From the NCBI GenBank assembly GCA_024114885.1, contig CP099423.1, positions 496,001-560,000 of the forward strand: 64,000 nucleotides of DNA, read 5' to 3'. The stretch comes from Septoria linicola (lineage: Eukaryota; Ascomycota; Dothideomycetes; Mycosphaerellales; Mycosphaerellaceae). Made by a program: the position numbers and the translations under genes. Shown here in pieces: positions 1 to 9,280 of the stretch. The notes under the pieces are model-generated. The model worked only from the letters and a program-made list of their open reading frames with translations, had not been told where the DNA came from and did not search any database. Positions within the stretch are counted from its first letter, which is position 1; every line of letters begins with the position of its first letter.

Positions 1-785
1 GTGGATTGATGCGACCATTCCGCATGGGATCACCGGCGACGCAAGTACAGGATCCGCCCCAGATGCCATACTCTGCTGGCTTTCATCGCCCCAAGCTACC
101 TGCACTCGCCATCCGTGCTCAGCCTGACGTGCGGATGAGCGCTCCTCAGCTCGGCAATTACAACTATGGGCGAAGATCGTCAGACCTCGTCAGCCCAGTG
201 TCGCCGGTATCAGTGAACTCAGGAGGATCGCGCAGGTCTTCAGTGTCTCCCGTAAGCCCACTTGGCTCGGATGGGTTGAACGAGAGATACTCGGACACCT
301 CCACCGTGTCCGCAGTGACGCCCCGTACGCCACCACACATGAAGCACTACAGCACTCCCGCTATGGGATTCACAGCAGCATCTGCTCCGCCAAAAGAGTA
401 TCTTGACGAGGGAATGTTCGCACGTGTGACCGACCACCTTACGGCAATGCGTGCTCAATTGGAAACACACATGAACGCAGTGCAGCAGGCCAAGGAGCAG
501 ATCCACCGCGCTCAAGCACTTCAGCAACTCAGCCGTCCGCTCAGCATCACTAGTAAGAATGGCTTTGGGGGCATCTTGTCAAAGTCAGCGAGGGCCAGCG
601 GCGGACCTACACGACAAAAGAGTCTGCAGAAGAGTCGCAGCTTTTGGTCTTTTGCACCCGAGGATCAGAAGGCTCGAAAGAAAAAGGAGCGCATCGAGGC
701 TGGGCGGGAGCGAAAGTGGAAGAAGGATAGATTCGACCCAAGCAAATATCGGGAGCTGTGTGAGCAAGCACTTGCTGAGCTGTAG
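1..785 (+). CDS. Unknown serine-rich coiled-coil protein, 3' part only
   Basis: The reading frame is already open at the left edge of the window and runs to a TAG at 783-785, so only the C-terminal 260 or so residues are visible. The first half is low-complexity and rich in Ser, Pro and Arg (repeats of the type SPVSPVS). A helical stretch follows that looks like a coiled coil (from about FARVTDHLTAMRAQLETHM, roughly nt 415-510). The C-terminus is strongly basic (KKKERIEAGRERKWKKDRF) and ends in LCEQALAEL. I recognise no catalytic domain. This composition fits a regulatory or scaffold protein, but that is inference. No intron is apparent in the visible part. Confidence 0.75.
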   Translation, partial: GLMRPFRMGSPATQVQDPPQMPYSAGFHRPKLPALAIRAQPDVRMSAPQLGNYNYGRRSSDLVSPVSPVSVNSGGSRRSSVSPVSPLGSDGLNERYSDTSTVSAVTPRTPPHMKHYSTPAMGFTAASAPPKEYLDEGMFARVTDHLTAMRAQLETHMNAVQQAKEQIHRAQALQQLSRPLSITSKNGFGGILSKSARASGGPTRQKSLQKSRSFWSFAPEDQKARKKKERIEAGRERKWKKDRFDPSKYRELCEQALAEL

Positions 786-1026
786 CAGCATTTCCAATTT
801 GGACAGAAGCGTGGTTACCAGACTTGGACATGCAAGCGCTACGTAGGAGAAGGAAGATTGGCATTATGCAGAGATACCCGTCGTAGTACACATGTCTTGT
901 ACAACAGATGACATAGACGGTGGGCATGAACAATGCTCGTAATAGAAAATAATGTATGCAGTGTAATGAGGCTGAGATCAGTCGGAATGGTATCAGCTTG
1001 GCGATGACGCTTCGCATGAAACGGGA

Positions 1027-1040
1027 CGTCGACGTCGACG
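1027..1040. repeat. Perfect 14-bp palindrome (overlapping GTCGAC sites)
   Basis: The sequence CGTCGACGTCGACG reads the same on both strands. It lies between the end of the left-edge gene and the start of the alpha-mannosidase, about 150 bp upstream of the latter's ATG. It could be a dimeric-factor site or chance; nothing else supports a role. Confidence 0.3.
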
Positions 1041-1186
1041 ATCAGCTGGGGTTGGTGGTTTGTGGGGAGAGCTGCAGCATCCACGATAGCACCACTACTA
1101 AGTGAGCTCTTACATACTCGTACATCTTCTCCTGGTGCTACGTCTCTTCTCTAGATCTACACCTTTCCACTGTCGATTGATCCATC

Positions 1187-4100
1187 ATGGGCGGAGAAAC
1201 ACAACCCACATCCAACAGCATGGCCTCCTCCGCCGCCAAGTATCCCCAACTCGCCGCCCGCCCCAAAGGCAAGCTGATCCACGACATCTACCGCGACCGC
1301 CTCAACCAATTCACATCCAATGGCCAGTACAAAGAACAAGGCCTCCTCGCCAGACTCTACAATGGCCGCTTGGGTGAGGGCCACGTTCACCTCTCCGTCT
1401 GGTCTGCCCCCGACTTGTCTCGCCCCACCTTCGCCGAAGCCACCGACTCCAAGAACACCTACAAGCCCACCAAGAAAGGCGAGAGCTTCGGTCCGAGCTG
1501 GAGCACGCATTGGTTCAGAGTCGCATTCACGGTGCCCAGAGAATGGAAAGACCATGAGCGGATCGAACTACATTGGGATTCCTCCAGTGAGGGTCTTGTC
1601 TGGACTCAAGATGGGAAGCCTCTGCAAGGCTTGACGGGCAATGGAGAAAGGATTGAGTGGATTGTGCCAAACAAGTACCAGACAGGTGGAGAGGAGGTGA
1701 TATATATCGAGATGGCGTGTAATGGCATGTTTGGCAATCCGACAGGAGGAGATACCATTCAGCCGCCGGATCCGAATCGCTACTTCCCATTACAGCTTGC
1801 GGATCTGGTGAGTGTGAACTTGGATGCCAGAGCACTGTTTTACGATTTCTGGATTCTGGGTGACGCGGCGAGAGAGTTCCCCACGGATTCATGGGAGGAA
1901 CATCGTGCGTTGACGCTGGCGAATGAGGTGATTGATACATTCATCGCGGGCAATGGAAGCAGAGAGGCGATTAAAATGTGCAGGAAGCTTGCGGCGCAGT
2001 ATGTGGGAGACAAGGTCGATGGGCCCGAAGTGTATGATTTGACGGCCGAGGATCCGCTGAGGGAAGTGCTGGTGTCGGGTATTGGGCATTGCCACATCGA
2101 TACGTGCTGGCTGTGGCCTTGGGCGGAGACGAAGAGGAAGGTGGCAAGGAGTTGGAGTAACCAGTGTGATCTGCTGGACAGGTACCCGGAGCATCGTTTC
2201 TGTGCTAGTCAGGCGCAGCAGTACAAGTGGCTGGAACAGCTGTATCCATACGCGTATGATCGCGTGAAAGAGCATGTCAAGAAGGGCACATTCCAGCCGA
2301 TTGGTGGCAGCTGGGTGGAACATGACACAAACATGCCTTCTGGAGAGTCACTGGTCAGGCAGTTCTTGTACGGCCAGCGATACTTTGAGTCGAGGTTTGG
2401 AGAGCGGTGCAAGACATTCTGGCTGCCGGACACATTTGGATACTCTTCTCAGATTCCTCAATTGTGCAGACTTGCGGGCATGAATCGCTTCTTCACGCAG
2501 AAGCTGAGCTGGAACAATATCAACAACTTCCCTCACACCACCTTCAGCTGGGTCAGTCTGGACGGGAGTCAGGTATTGTGTCATATGGCGCCTTCAGAGA
2601 CATACACAGCTGAAGCACACTTCGGTGATGTGAAGAGATCTGTCACACAGCACAAGAGCATGGACCAGGATCCTACATCGCTGCTTGTCTTTGGCAAGGG
2701 TGATGGCGGTGGTGGTCCGACTTGGGGTCATATCGAGAAGCTCCGCAGATGTCGTGGCATTGCTGACAATGTCGGCCTGCTCCCTCGTGTTCACATGGGC
2801 TGGAGTGTCGAAGACTTCTTCGACCGCTTGGAGAAGAATGCTGCAACAGGCAAGACCGAGTTCGTCACTTGGTACGGCGAGCTCTACTTCGAGCTTCACA
2901 GAGGCACGTATACCACACAGGCCAACAATAAGAAGGGCAACCGCAAATCGGAAGTCTTGTTGCATGATCTTGAGTATCTGGCGACTATGGCTACGCTGCA
3001 TGACAAGAAGTATAAGTACCCCAAAAAGGAGATCGACTCGATGTGGGAGAGTGTGCTGCTCTGCCAATTCCACGACTGCTTGCCAGGCTCGTCGATCGAG
3101 ATGTGCTATGATGACTCCGACAAGGAGTACGCCAAGGTCTTCGAGACTGGCAAGAAGGTGCTAAAGGATGCGTTGAAGACGCTTGGCTTCAAGGATGATG
3201 ACAGCAGTGACTGTGCCGCCCCACCTGTCGCCATCAACACGCTTGGTTGGCAGCGTCACGCTAAGATCTTACCTTCAGTTGAGAGATCTCAAGTTAGCCA
3301 GTTGCCAGCTGTCGTAGGACAGCAGGAAGAAAGGCCCAGAGGATGGGGCTGGTGTGCAAAGGCTGCGACGGTCACCGAGACTGGTGATGGCGCGTTCGTG
3401 CTCCAGAACGAGAAGCTAGCAATCACAGTCGCTGATGGTGTCATCACTTCGCTATACGACAAAGCTGCTGAACGTGAGGTACTGCCCAAGGGCGGGAAGG
3501 CCAACCAGCTCGTGCTCTTCGATGACAAGCCACTCTACTGGCAAGCGTGGGATGTTGAAGTCTTCCACCTCGAGTCGCGACAAGAGCTGAAGGCGACGGG
3601 AAAGACTGAGATTACAGAACAATCAGGCCACCGAGTTGCTGTCACTACCAAAACACAGATTTCCCAAGAATCCTGGATCAAGACCACAATCGCACTGAGT
3701 GCGACCACTCACCCCGACGAAACCTCCTACGTCGAAGTCGACGCCGAAGTAGAATGGCACGAGACGATGAAGTTCTTAAAAGTCGAGTTTCCCACTACGA
3801 TCACCAATACCGAAGCCTCCTACGAAACCCAATTCGGCATCGTCCGCCGACCAACCCACTACAACACCACGTGGGACATGGCCAAATTCGAAGTCTGCTG
3901 CCACAAATGGGCTGACCTGAGCGAGCACGGCTACGGCGTCAGCATCCTCAACGACAGCAAGTACGGCTTCGCCACCACCGGCAAACTGATGCGTCTCAGT
4001 CTTCTCCGCGCGCCCAAAGCTCCCGATGCCCACGCAGATATGGGCCGGCATCACATGAAATGGGCTGTCCTTCCACACTCCGGCCCTCTTGACGAACGCA

Positions 4101-4495
4101 CCGTCCGCGCCGCAGCAGAGTTCAACAACCCGATGACCCTGCACAAACACTCTGATGTCAAGAGCATAGAGTCTCTTTTCACAGCATTCAAACTCACACC
4201 AAACTCCTCCCCAAGCCTCGTCATCGACACGATCAAACGCGGCGAAGACGATGAGGACGCGAGCAATGGCGATCTCCCGGCGAAAGAGGGCCGACATGTG
4301 ATTGTGAGGGTGTATGACTCCCTTGGTGGAACGAGTCGGGGCACGATTGCGTTGGGGCCGGTGAAGGTGCATAAGGTGTGGAAGACGAATATTCTGGAGG
4401 ATGAGGGCGAGGAGGTGGAGGTGGGGAAGGAAGGGGTCATGATTGAGTTGAGGGCGTTTGAGGTTGCGACTTATAAGTTGCTTGTTGGGTGGTGA
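1187..4495 (+). CDS. AMS1: GH38 alpha-mannosidase (vacuolar/cytosolic Ams1-like)
   Basis: Single-exon protein of 1102 residues, close to yeast Ams1 (about 1083). GH38 enzymes trim alpha-linked mannose from free oligosaccharides; the Ams1 type works in the cytosol and vacuole and reaches the vacuole by the Cvt/autophagy route. The zinc-binding motif HIDTCWLWPW begins at His303 (Asp305), and the catalytic nucleophile lies in WLPDTFGYS (Asp415). A central helical region and a long beta-rich C-terminal half follow, as expected for the family. No signal peptide is visible, which favours the Ams1 class over secretory Golgi mannosidases. The first Met (MGGETQPTSNSM) is used; a second in-frame Met lies 11 residues on. 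A long antisense open frame (3776-4801) is a codon-bias shadow. Confidence 0.95.
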   Translation: MGGETQPTSNSMASSAAKYPQLAARPKGKLIHDIYRDRLNQFTSNGQYKEQGLLARLYNGRLGEGHVHLSVWSAPDLSRPTFAEATDSKNTYKPTKKGESFGPSWSTHWFRVAFTVPREWKDHERIELHWDSSSEGLVWTQDGKPLQGLTGNGERIEWIVPNKYQTGGEEVIYIEMACNGMFGNPTGGDTIQPPDPNRYFPLQLADLVSVNLDARALFYDFWILGDAAREFPTDSWEEHRALTLANEVIDTFIAGNGSREAIKMCRKLAAQYVGDKVDGPEVYDLTAEDPLREVLVSGIGHCHIDTCWLWPWAETKRKVARSWSNQCDLLDRYPEHRFCASQAQQYKWLEQLYPYAYDRVKEHVKKGTFQPIGGSWVEHDTNMPSGESLVRQFLYGQRYFESRFGERCKTFWLPDTFGYSSQIPQLCRLAGMNRFFTQKLSWNNINNFPHTTFSWVSLDGSQVLCHMAPSETYTAEAHFGDVKRSVTQHKSMDQDPTSLLVFGKGDGGGGPTWGHIEKLRRCRGIADNVGLLPRVHMGWSVEDFFDRLEKNAATGKTEFVTWYGELYFELHRGTYTTQANNKKGNRKSEVLLHDLEYLATMATLHDKKYKYPKKEIDSMWESVLLCQFHDCLPGSSIEMCYDDSDKEYAKVFETGKKVLKDALKTLGFKDDDSSDCAAPPVAINTLGWQRHAKILPSVERSQVSQLPAVVGQQEERPRGWGWCAKAATVTETGDGAFVLQNEKLAITVADGVITSLYDKAAEREVLPKGGKANQLVLFDDKPLYWQAWDVEVFHLESRQELKATGKTEITEQSGHRVAVTTKTQISQESWIKTTIALSATTHPDETSYVEVDAEVEWHETMKFLKVEFPTTITNTEASYETQFGIVRRPTHYNTTWDMAKFEVCCHKWADLSEHGYGVSILNDSKYGFATTGKLMRLSLLRAPKAPDAHADMGRHHMKWAVLPHSGPLDERTVRAAAEFNNPMTLHKHSDVKSIESLFTAFKLTPNSSPSLVIDTIKRGEDDEDASNGDLPAKEGRHVIVRVYDSLGGTSRGTIALGPVKVHKVWKTNILEDEGEEVEVGKEGVMIELRAFEVATYKLLVGW

Positions 4496-5080
4496 GGGTG
4501 ATGTGTTGGGAAGAAGAGGGGATGGAAGTTGGGCATGGATGTGTATGAGAATGCTTGGTGGACTACTACTTGCCAGCTCGCGCTTTTTGACATTTGGTGT
4601 GTTGGCCCTCTGCCAATTATTCGCTACACCCAGATCGAAGTAGCAGATTTGGACATCTCTACTACGCTCTGCTCCGCTCTGCTCCGCTCTGCTCTGCTCT
4701 GCTCTGCTCTGCTCTGCTATACCCTGCTGTGTCCTACTCTCCTCTCCTCTCCTCGCTAACCTCCACATCTCCATATAACGCTCCGCCCGCATCCACATCA
4801 AAATTCTCCATCAAAATTCTACACGACCGCCCATTCCCCACAATTTCACCTTGCGAGGAGCTGGGCTAGCAACGATGTTTCGAGCTTGGTAATCGATCGC
4901 TCTCACTATGGCGCACTATCATTTTGCTCAGAGAAAGCCTCGCGATGACCGTGGTGTGGAGAATCTTCGGTGAGGTCGAGTTATGCAAGCACTGTATGTG
5001 TGGCTGGATAGCTCCACGGCTGACCATTTGTTTTATTTCTCGAGCAGACAGGGAGCCGGGGGGTTTTTTGGAGGAAATAG
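4496..5080. other. Intergenic, pyrimidine-rich microsatellite zone
   Basis: No gene is supported here. The stretch is the 3' flank of the mannosidase and contains the GCTCT array described separately, followed by a CCTCT-rich run to about 4755. The plus strand is strongly pyrimidine-biased between 4640 and 4810. Confidence 0.6.
4666..4720 (+). repeat. Pentanucleotide microsatellite (GCTCT)n
   Basis: Ten tandem 5-mers can be counted from 4666 to 4715 (eight GCTCT, two GCTCC), followed by one GCTAT. A second, shorter CCTCT-type run follows at about 4738-4754. Such arrays are slippage-prone and likely length-variable between isolates. Confidence 0.9.
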
Positions 5081-5700
5081 GTACAAGGTGGTGGTGGTGT
5101 TTCTCATCTTGAAAGAAGAGTGTCACTCATCCGCTGATCGCTGATTGCTCGAGGTGTACACGATACTGACCACGCTGCTGAGCGGTGCTTCGGCTCAGGT
5201 TACAGAGTTGGCGAGTAGGTAGAACGAGCGCGAGAGGTAGCCTTCTCGTCTTTGTCAAAGTCATCCTTTCGCTCATCGCTCGCTCGACATACACGACGCT
5301 GACCACGCTTCTTGAGTAGCGCTTCGCTTCAGGTTAGAGGTCTTGGGGGTTAGGTAGAGTGAGCGCTATCGTTGCAAGACTTGGCTTTGAGGTACAAGGT
5401 GGTGCATTCTCACATCTTCCGGGAAGGCAAGCACCCCCTTTCGCTCATTCAATCGCTCGCTCGAGGTACAAACTACCGACCACGGTGTTGATTGGTCCTC
5501 TGCCTCGGGTCAGATGAATGAGCACTGTCGGAAGCCTTCTCATTGATGCCCGCCTCATGCAGGCGACACAGGAGATGCAGCTTCACTTGCTTGCTGTTGT
5601 GACTTGAGCTAGCTTTCTTAATTTATTTGCTGTCTCGTGCAGCGGGTGTGGGCGGCCTTTTTCCCGTCGATTCCCTTGTCGTTTATTTGCTCCGGACAAC
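5081..5700 (+). repeat. Tandem degenerate repeat, copies A-C
   Basis: Three diverged copies of one unit lie head to tail. Copies A (about 5081) and C (about 5392) begin with GTACAAGGTGGTG. Copies A, B (about 5250) and C share a segment like TTTCGCTCAT...CGCTCGCTCGA...CTGACCACGC followed by a GCTTCG-CTCAGGTT block. Copy C is the longest and continues through GCAGCTTCACTTGCTTG, CTCGTGCAGCGG and a GGCCTTTTTC-CGTC-ATTCC block to TCGTTTATTTG. Copy D lies on the far side of the Sec18 fragment (6280-6610). No coding capacity or terminal inverted repeats were seen. The family is unknown to me. Confidence 0.65.
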
Positions 5701-6170
5701 CCAGAGCTGCTGAACAAGAATCTCGGTCAATGTGAAGAGCAACGTCTGGAAGCTGGTTCCTCGCTGCCAGCAGGAGAAGGCACCCGACTTCACATCATCA
5801 TCTCGGACGAGGTGGATGCTGTGTGTAAGCAGCGTGATGACGGTCGATCCAGCGGTGGCAATGGGGTGAATGACAACATGGTCTTTCAACTCCTAACAAA
5901 GCTAGACGGTGTCGAGCAGCTGGACAACATCCTGATGATTGGTATGACCATTCGCAAGGATTTGATCGATGAGGCACTGCTGCGATCTGGACGTTCACTT
6001 GGAGCTCTGTTTGCCAGATGAGCCTGGACGGGCCGAGGTGCTCAAAGTTTACACCGAAGCATTGCGTACTAATGATAAGCTGGGAGACCATGTAGACGGC
6101 GCCAAGCTGGCCAGGAAGATGGAAACCTTTGGGCGATGTCAAGGTGAAGCGAAGGACTATTTAGTGGCGT
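5690..6170 (+). pseudogene. SEC18: Broken fragment of NSF/Sec18 AAA ATPase
   Basis: The frame at about 5692-6021 reads an AAA D1-domain core: a Walker-B-like segment (LHIIISDEVDAVCKQR), then KLDGVEQLDNILMIGMT, RKDLIDEALLRSGR. The expected continuation (VHLELCLPDEPGRAEVLK) is found only in another frame, from about 5990, so there is a frameshift. That frame then drifts into non-homologous sequence after about 6150. Sec18/NSF normally disassembles SNARE complexes and is about 750-820 residues long. Here the N-domain, Walker A and D2 are missing, and the Walker-B region has F-to-S and other changes. The fragment sits between repeat copies C and D, so it was probably captured or duplicated with the repeats. 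The functional SEC18 must lie elsewhere. Confidence 0.85.
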
Positions 6171-6279
6171 TGTTGGTGGCGTGGATCGAGAAGGGAGGGA
6201 GTAAGCAAGGAAGGAAGGAAGCTGAAGGATTGATTGATGGACTGCTATTCTCCGTCGCCGCCTTATGCGAGTGTTTGAA

Positions 6280-6612
6280 GTACAAGGTGGTGGTGGTACT
6301 CCTCACGTGCATCTTCCTTCCGAACGCCAGTCACCCGTTCCGTTTCGCTCACTCTTATCGCTCTCGAGATGCACGTGATCAACTACACTGCTAGGTGGTG
6401 CTTCGCCTTAGATCAAAGGTGTTTTTCAGGGGTGGAAGGCTTCGCGTTAATGCTCTCTGACGCCGTGCTATGCGGGCGATACAGGTGGAGCTGCAGCTTC
6501 ACTTGCTTGATTGCTAGCTGTTGTTGTGATCTGAGTCAACTTGTTTGCTGCCTCGTGCAGCGGCTGCAGGTGGGCCTTTTTCTCGTCAATTCCATCGTTG
6601 TTTATTTAGTTT
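6280..6612 (+). repeat. Degenerate repeat, copy D
   Basis: This copy starts with GTACAAGGTGGTGG and carries the same landmarks as copy C in the same order: TTTCGCTCA, a TGCTTCGCC block, GCAGCTTCACTTGCTTG, CTCGTGCAGCGG, GGGCCTTTTTCTCGTC and TCGTTGTTTATTT. Together with copy C it forms imperfect direct repeats flanking the Sec18 fragment. Its 3' end is about 175 bp upstream of the next gene's ATG, so it may supply part of that gene's promoter or 5' UTR. Confidence 0.65.
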
Positions 6613-6787
6613 GCCTTCGCTCTCTCTGTCTTCTTTCAACGACCAAGCCGCGCAAAGGTCCCTCGCACGCCACCTCGACGCGACACGAAGTGAGAGCTTC
6701 TGCCGTTGCCTGCCGTTGCCGTTGCATCAATTCTCTGAGTACACCTTCTGACTTACGACAACCAGGACCCATCCACCTTCTGCCATT

Positions 6788-8352
6788 ATGGCATCCACCT
6801 CGCCTTCGCCGTCGCCAGGCGCCGCCATCGTCGCGGACCTCCAAACCAAGCTCGCCACCCTCATGCGCGATCACAACGAAGGTCTTGGCATCAACCACTG
6901 CGCCAACCTCATGTTCAACCTCCTCCTCGATTTCCGCTCAATTCCCCGCGAGACATGCGCCCTCCTCACTCTCCCAGAGATCCTCAAGCTCGACGAGATC
7001 TGCCAAGACGCCATCCAAGCCGTCGGCTGGCACGCACAATGGCGCATCGCTCCTAGATGTGACCCGACTGAGGCTGATTGGAGTGCGCTGAGCTGGAGAC
7101 CAGGTGTCGCTACCAAGATGAGAGTGGAGGATCGAGAGGATCCATTGGCGTTGCGATTGCATGTCCTGAGAATGGACATGTGCGAGCTGTGGAATATGGA
7201 TCCCCGCAACGGTCCTGAGTCGAAGCTTGTGGATTTCGCGAGCGAGGTATTGAGATTGTGCTCCGGAGAAAAGATGAGCGTGGGTTTCGACAACGGCCAG
7301 ATGATTTACTTGAACACGATCAAGTTTCCAGCGGTGGAGCAGAAATCGAAGTTGCGACTGGCGGTGTTCGAGTGTGTTCTGTTGACGCTCGTTTGTGTGT
7401 CGAGATGGCATGCTGCTTGGGTTGACACGATGATGCCGGCCAAGTTGTATAGAGGCCCGGTACGGTTGTGGGGACAAGGCGTTCCGGGAACGAGCTTCTT
7501 TGCAAGAAGAGCGCCTGAGGTCAAGGCAGGTCTGCGAGCCACGGATCAGACGCTGTCTCGCAGGCAGAAGCTACTTTTCAAGAGTCTGGAAAACGATGTG
7601 GAGGGACTGATAGCCATCCCATGGCTGGAAACGCCTCGCGGTCTGGGGGTATGTATGCTCAAGCACTGAACATCATTGTTCCTAGCTACTGGACTCAGAG
7701 AGCAGAGAAGGTCGTGGCTGTAATCAGAAGCGCCATCGAAGGCCGGTCTCTGAAACGCGATCCAAAGGACAAGCACATTGATGACAGACTCTTCACCATT
7801 GGTCAGAAGGCGATCGACAACATCTTCATCGCGGCCAGAATCCACTTCAAGGTCAAGGACGTACCATCGAGCCCATCGGTATTCGTAGCTTCGGCATCTC
7901 CTCGACCACGCCCGAATGCACAGGATCATGTTGGGCTCCGCCGCTGGCAGATTCTTCGACTTCTTGATCGTCTGCAGAGACGTGAGCCTCCAATGTCGGT
8001 TCGACTTGCCATCGTATCCCTCATCCTTCAGCACGTGGAAGGCGAAGGACTGATCTCGAAAATGCAGGAAGGTGGCGATGTGGAAGAGTTGGGCCTACCA
8101 CCTGTTCAGGACAAGAGCTTGGAATGGCGGACAGAGATGCTGAGGTTTACGGAGTTTGCGATTGTGGGTATGGCGCAGCATTTGAGCAGTCGCTTCGATG
8201 ACAGGCAGATAATGCTGGTGAACAAAGTGGTGGAGATGGACAAGACAGCCGGCGAAGCAGAGGGACTGTGGGTCACTGGTGGACAGACTGAGAGCGTGAG
8301 CTTCACACGCGATGCTTGGTCGAAGCTGGTCGCCGATTCTGAAGAAGTTTGA
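6788..8352 (+). CDS. Unknown conserved-looking protein, two exons
   Basis: Two exons, 6788-7648 and 7699-8352, give 505 residues. The intron is GTATGT...CTCAG, 50 nt, phase 0; the frame on both sides fits only when the acceptor is the CAG at 7696-7698. The first 15 residues are Ser/Pro-rich (MASTSPSPSPGA). The rest is mostly helical and globular, with few low-complexity stretches, and I see no signal peptide or membrane helix. I do not recognise a family. Its start codon lies shortly after repeat copy D. Biased codon use in both exons supports a real gene; its function is unknown. Confidence 0.8.
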
Positions 8353-9280
8353 AGTTGTTTTGAGCGGTTGACTTGACGCATCATTTGAGTAGCTCCTTTG
8401 GTAACAGGCAGGTCAATGAGACGTAAGTTTGTGCAGTCTGAGCAGCGTGAGTCTTCTCTGTGATTTGTCAACCACTAGGCCAGCGAGAGCGCACTCGGGC
8501 CAGGTTTTCAGACTCGAGATTTTCAGAGCTTCTGTAGCTGAATCAGCTCTTCTTTGAGCATTCTCGCGTATGCAACAAGCCATGCTGCAAGATTATGAGT
8601 TAGTACTCGAATAAGTGCCGGTCGCTTATGTACGAGCTCGAGTACACGGGCTCATTGTATTCTCGTGTGACGACGGCTTCAACGTGATCCGTATTTGAAT
8701 GTATAGGCGCAGGCTTAGAACGTTTCTCCTTACGCTTGCGCTTCTTTGCCATCTTGGTCTCGGGATGCAAATCCAGGACAAGGCGAGAAGGGCCTCTAAT
8801 CAGAAGTGCATCTCCCTGTCCTGCTCGCGATTGTGCACAGCCCCCGTCTGATGAGCACGACTGTCAGCTTCTGCTGCGTGGGAGCCTCACGGTCGATGCG
8901 AGGGTGTGCTTCCATTGGTCCAGGGCGCCCATCGCTACTGCTGTGCTGCACTGCCTAGCAGAGTTCTAGCACGATCTGCTGGTGTCATGGAGCCTCCGAT
9001 TTCAACATGTCTACACTGATAGACGTTGGCGATAGCATTGCAGGTCTCGATCGGTGATCAATGTTGTCATAAAAGAAAATGCAGAAGCAAGCGTGAAGAT
9101 GTAAAGTGTGGCTGGCGGCCGGGGTCGAGTCCGCCAGGCACGAACGACCCTGCATATGAGAGAACATACCATCTGGCGACTTTCTGGACAGGTCGTCTCT
9201 GCAACCATGTGCTCGATCATATGACGTGTTCTGATTGAAGAGAAATCGTACATGTCTGCAGTTACGTGTAGAGTATCATC
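8353..9280. other. Intergenic region with one weak minus-strand gene candidate
   Basis: Apart from the small minus-strand candidate listed separately (8600-8915), I see no supported gene. The right part serves as the 5' flank of VPS53. Confidence 0.4.
8600..8915 (-). CDS. Possible small basic protein, two exons
   Basis: On the minus strand an ATG at 8915-8913 opens MEAHPRID. A 43-nt intron with GTGAGG donor, GCTGAC branch and ATCAG acceptor (8890-8848) restores an open frame down to TAA at 8602-8600, giving about 90 residues. A very basic block (KMAKKRKRKEKRSK) resembles a nuclear localisation signal. A further potential intron (GTACAT...TACTAAC...TTGCAG, 8633-8585) would change the C-terminus. 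The good splice signals and continuous frame are the only support; I recognise no family, and the intron is short even for fungi. Confidence 0.3.

Noticed and set aside
3776..4801. 341-codon antisense frame over the mannosidase 3' end
   Set aside because: Its N-terminus is a translation of the microsatellite and the rest is a shadow of the GH38 coding sequence.
5690..6394. A functional Sec18/NSF gene
   Set aside because: Walker A, N-domain and D2 are missing, the frame is broken and the Walker-B region is altered; it is only a fragment.
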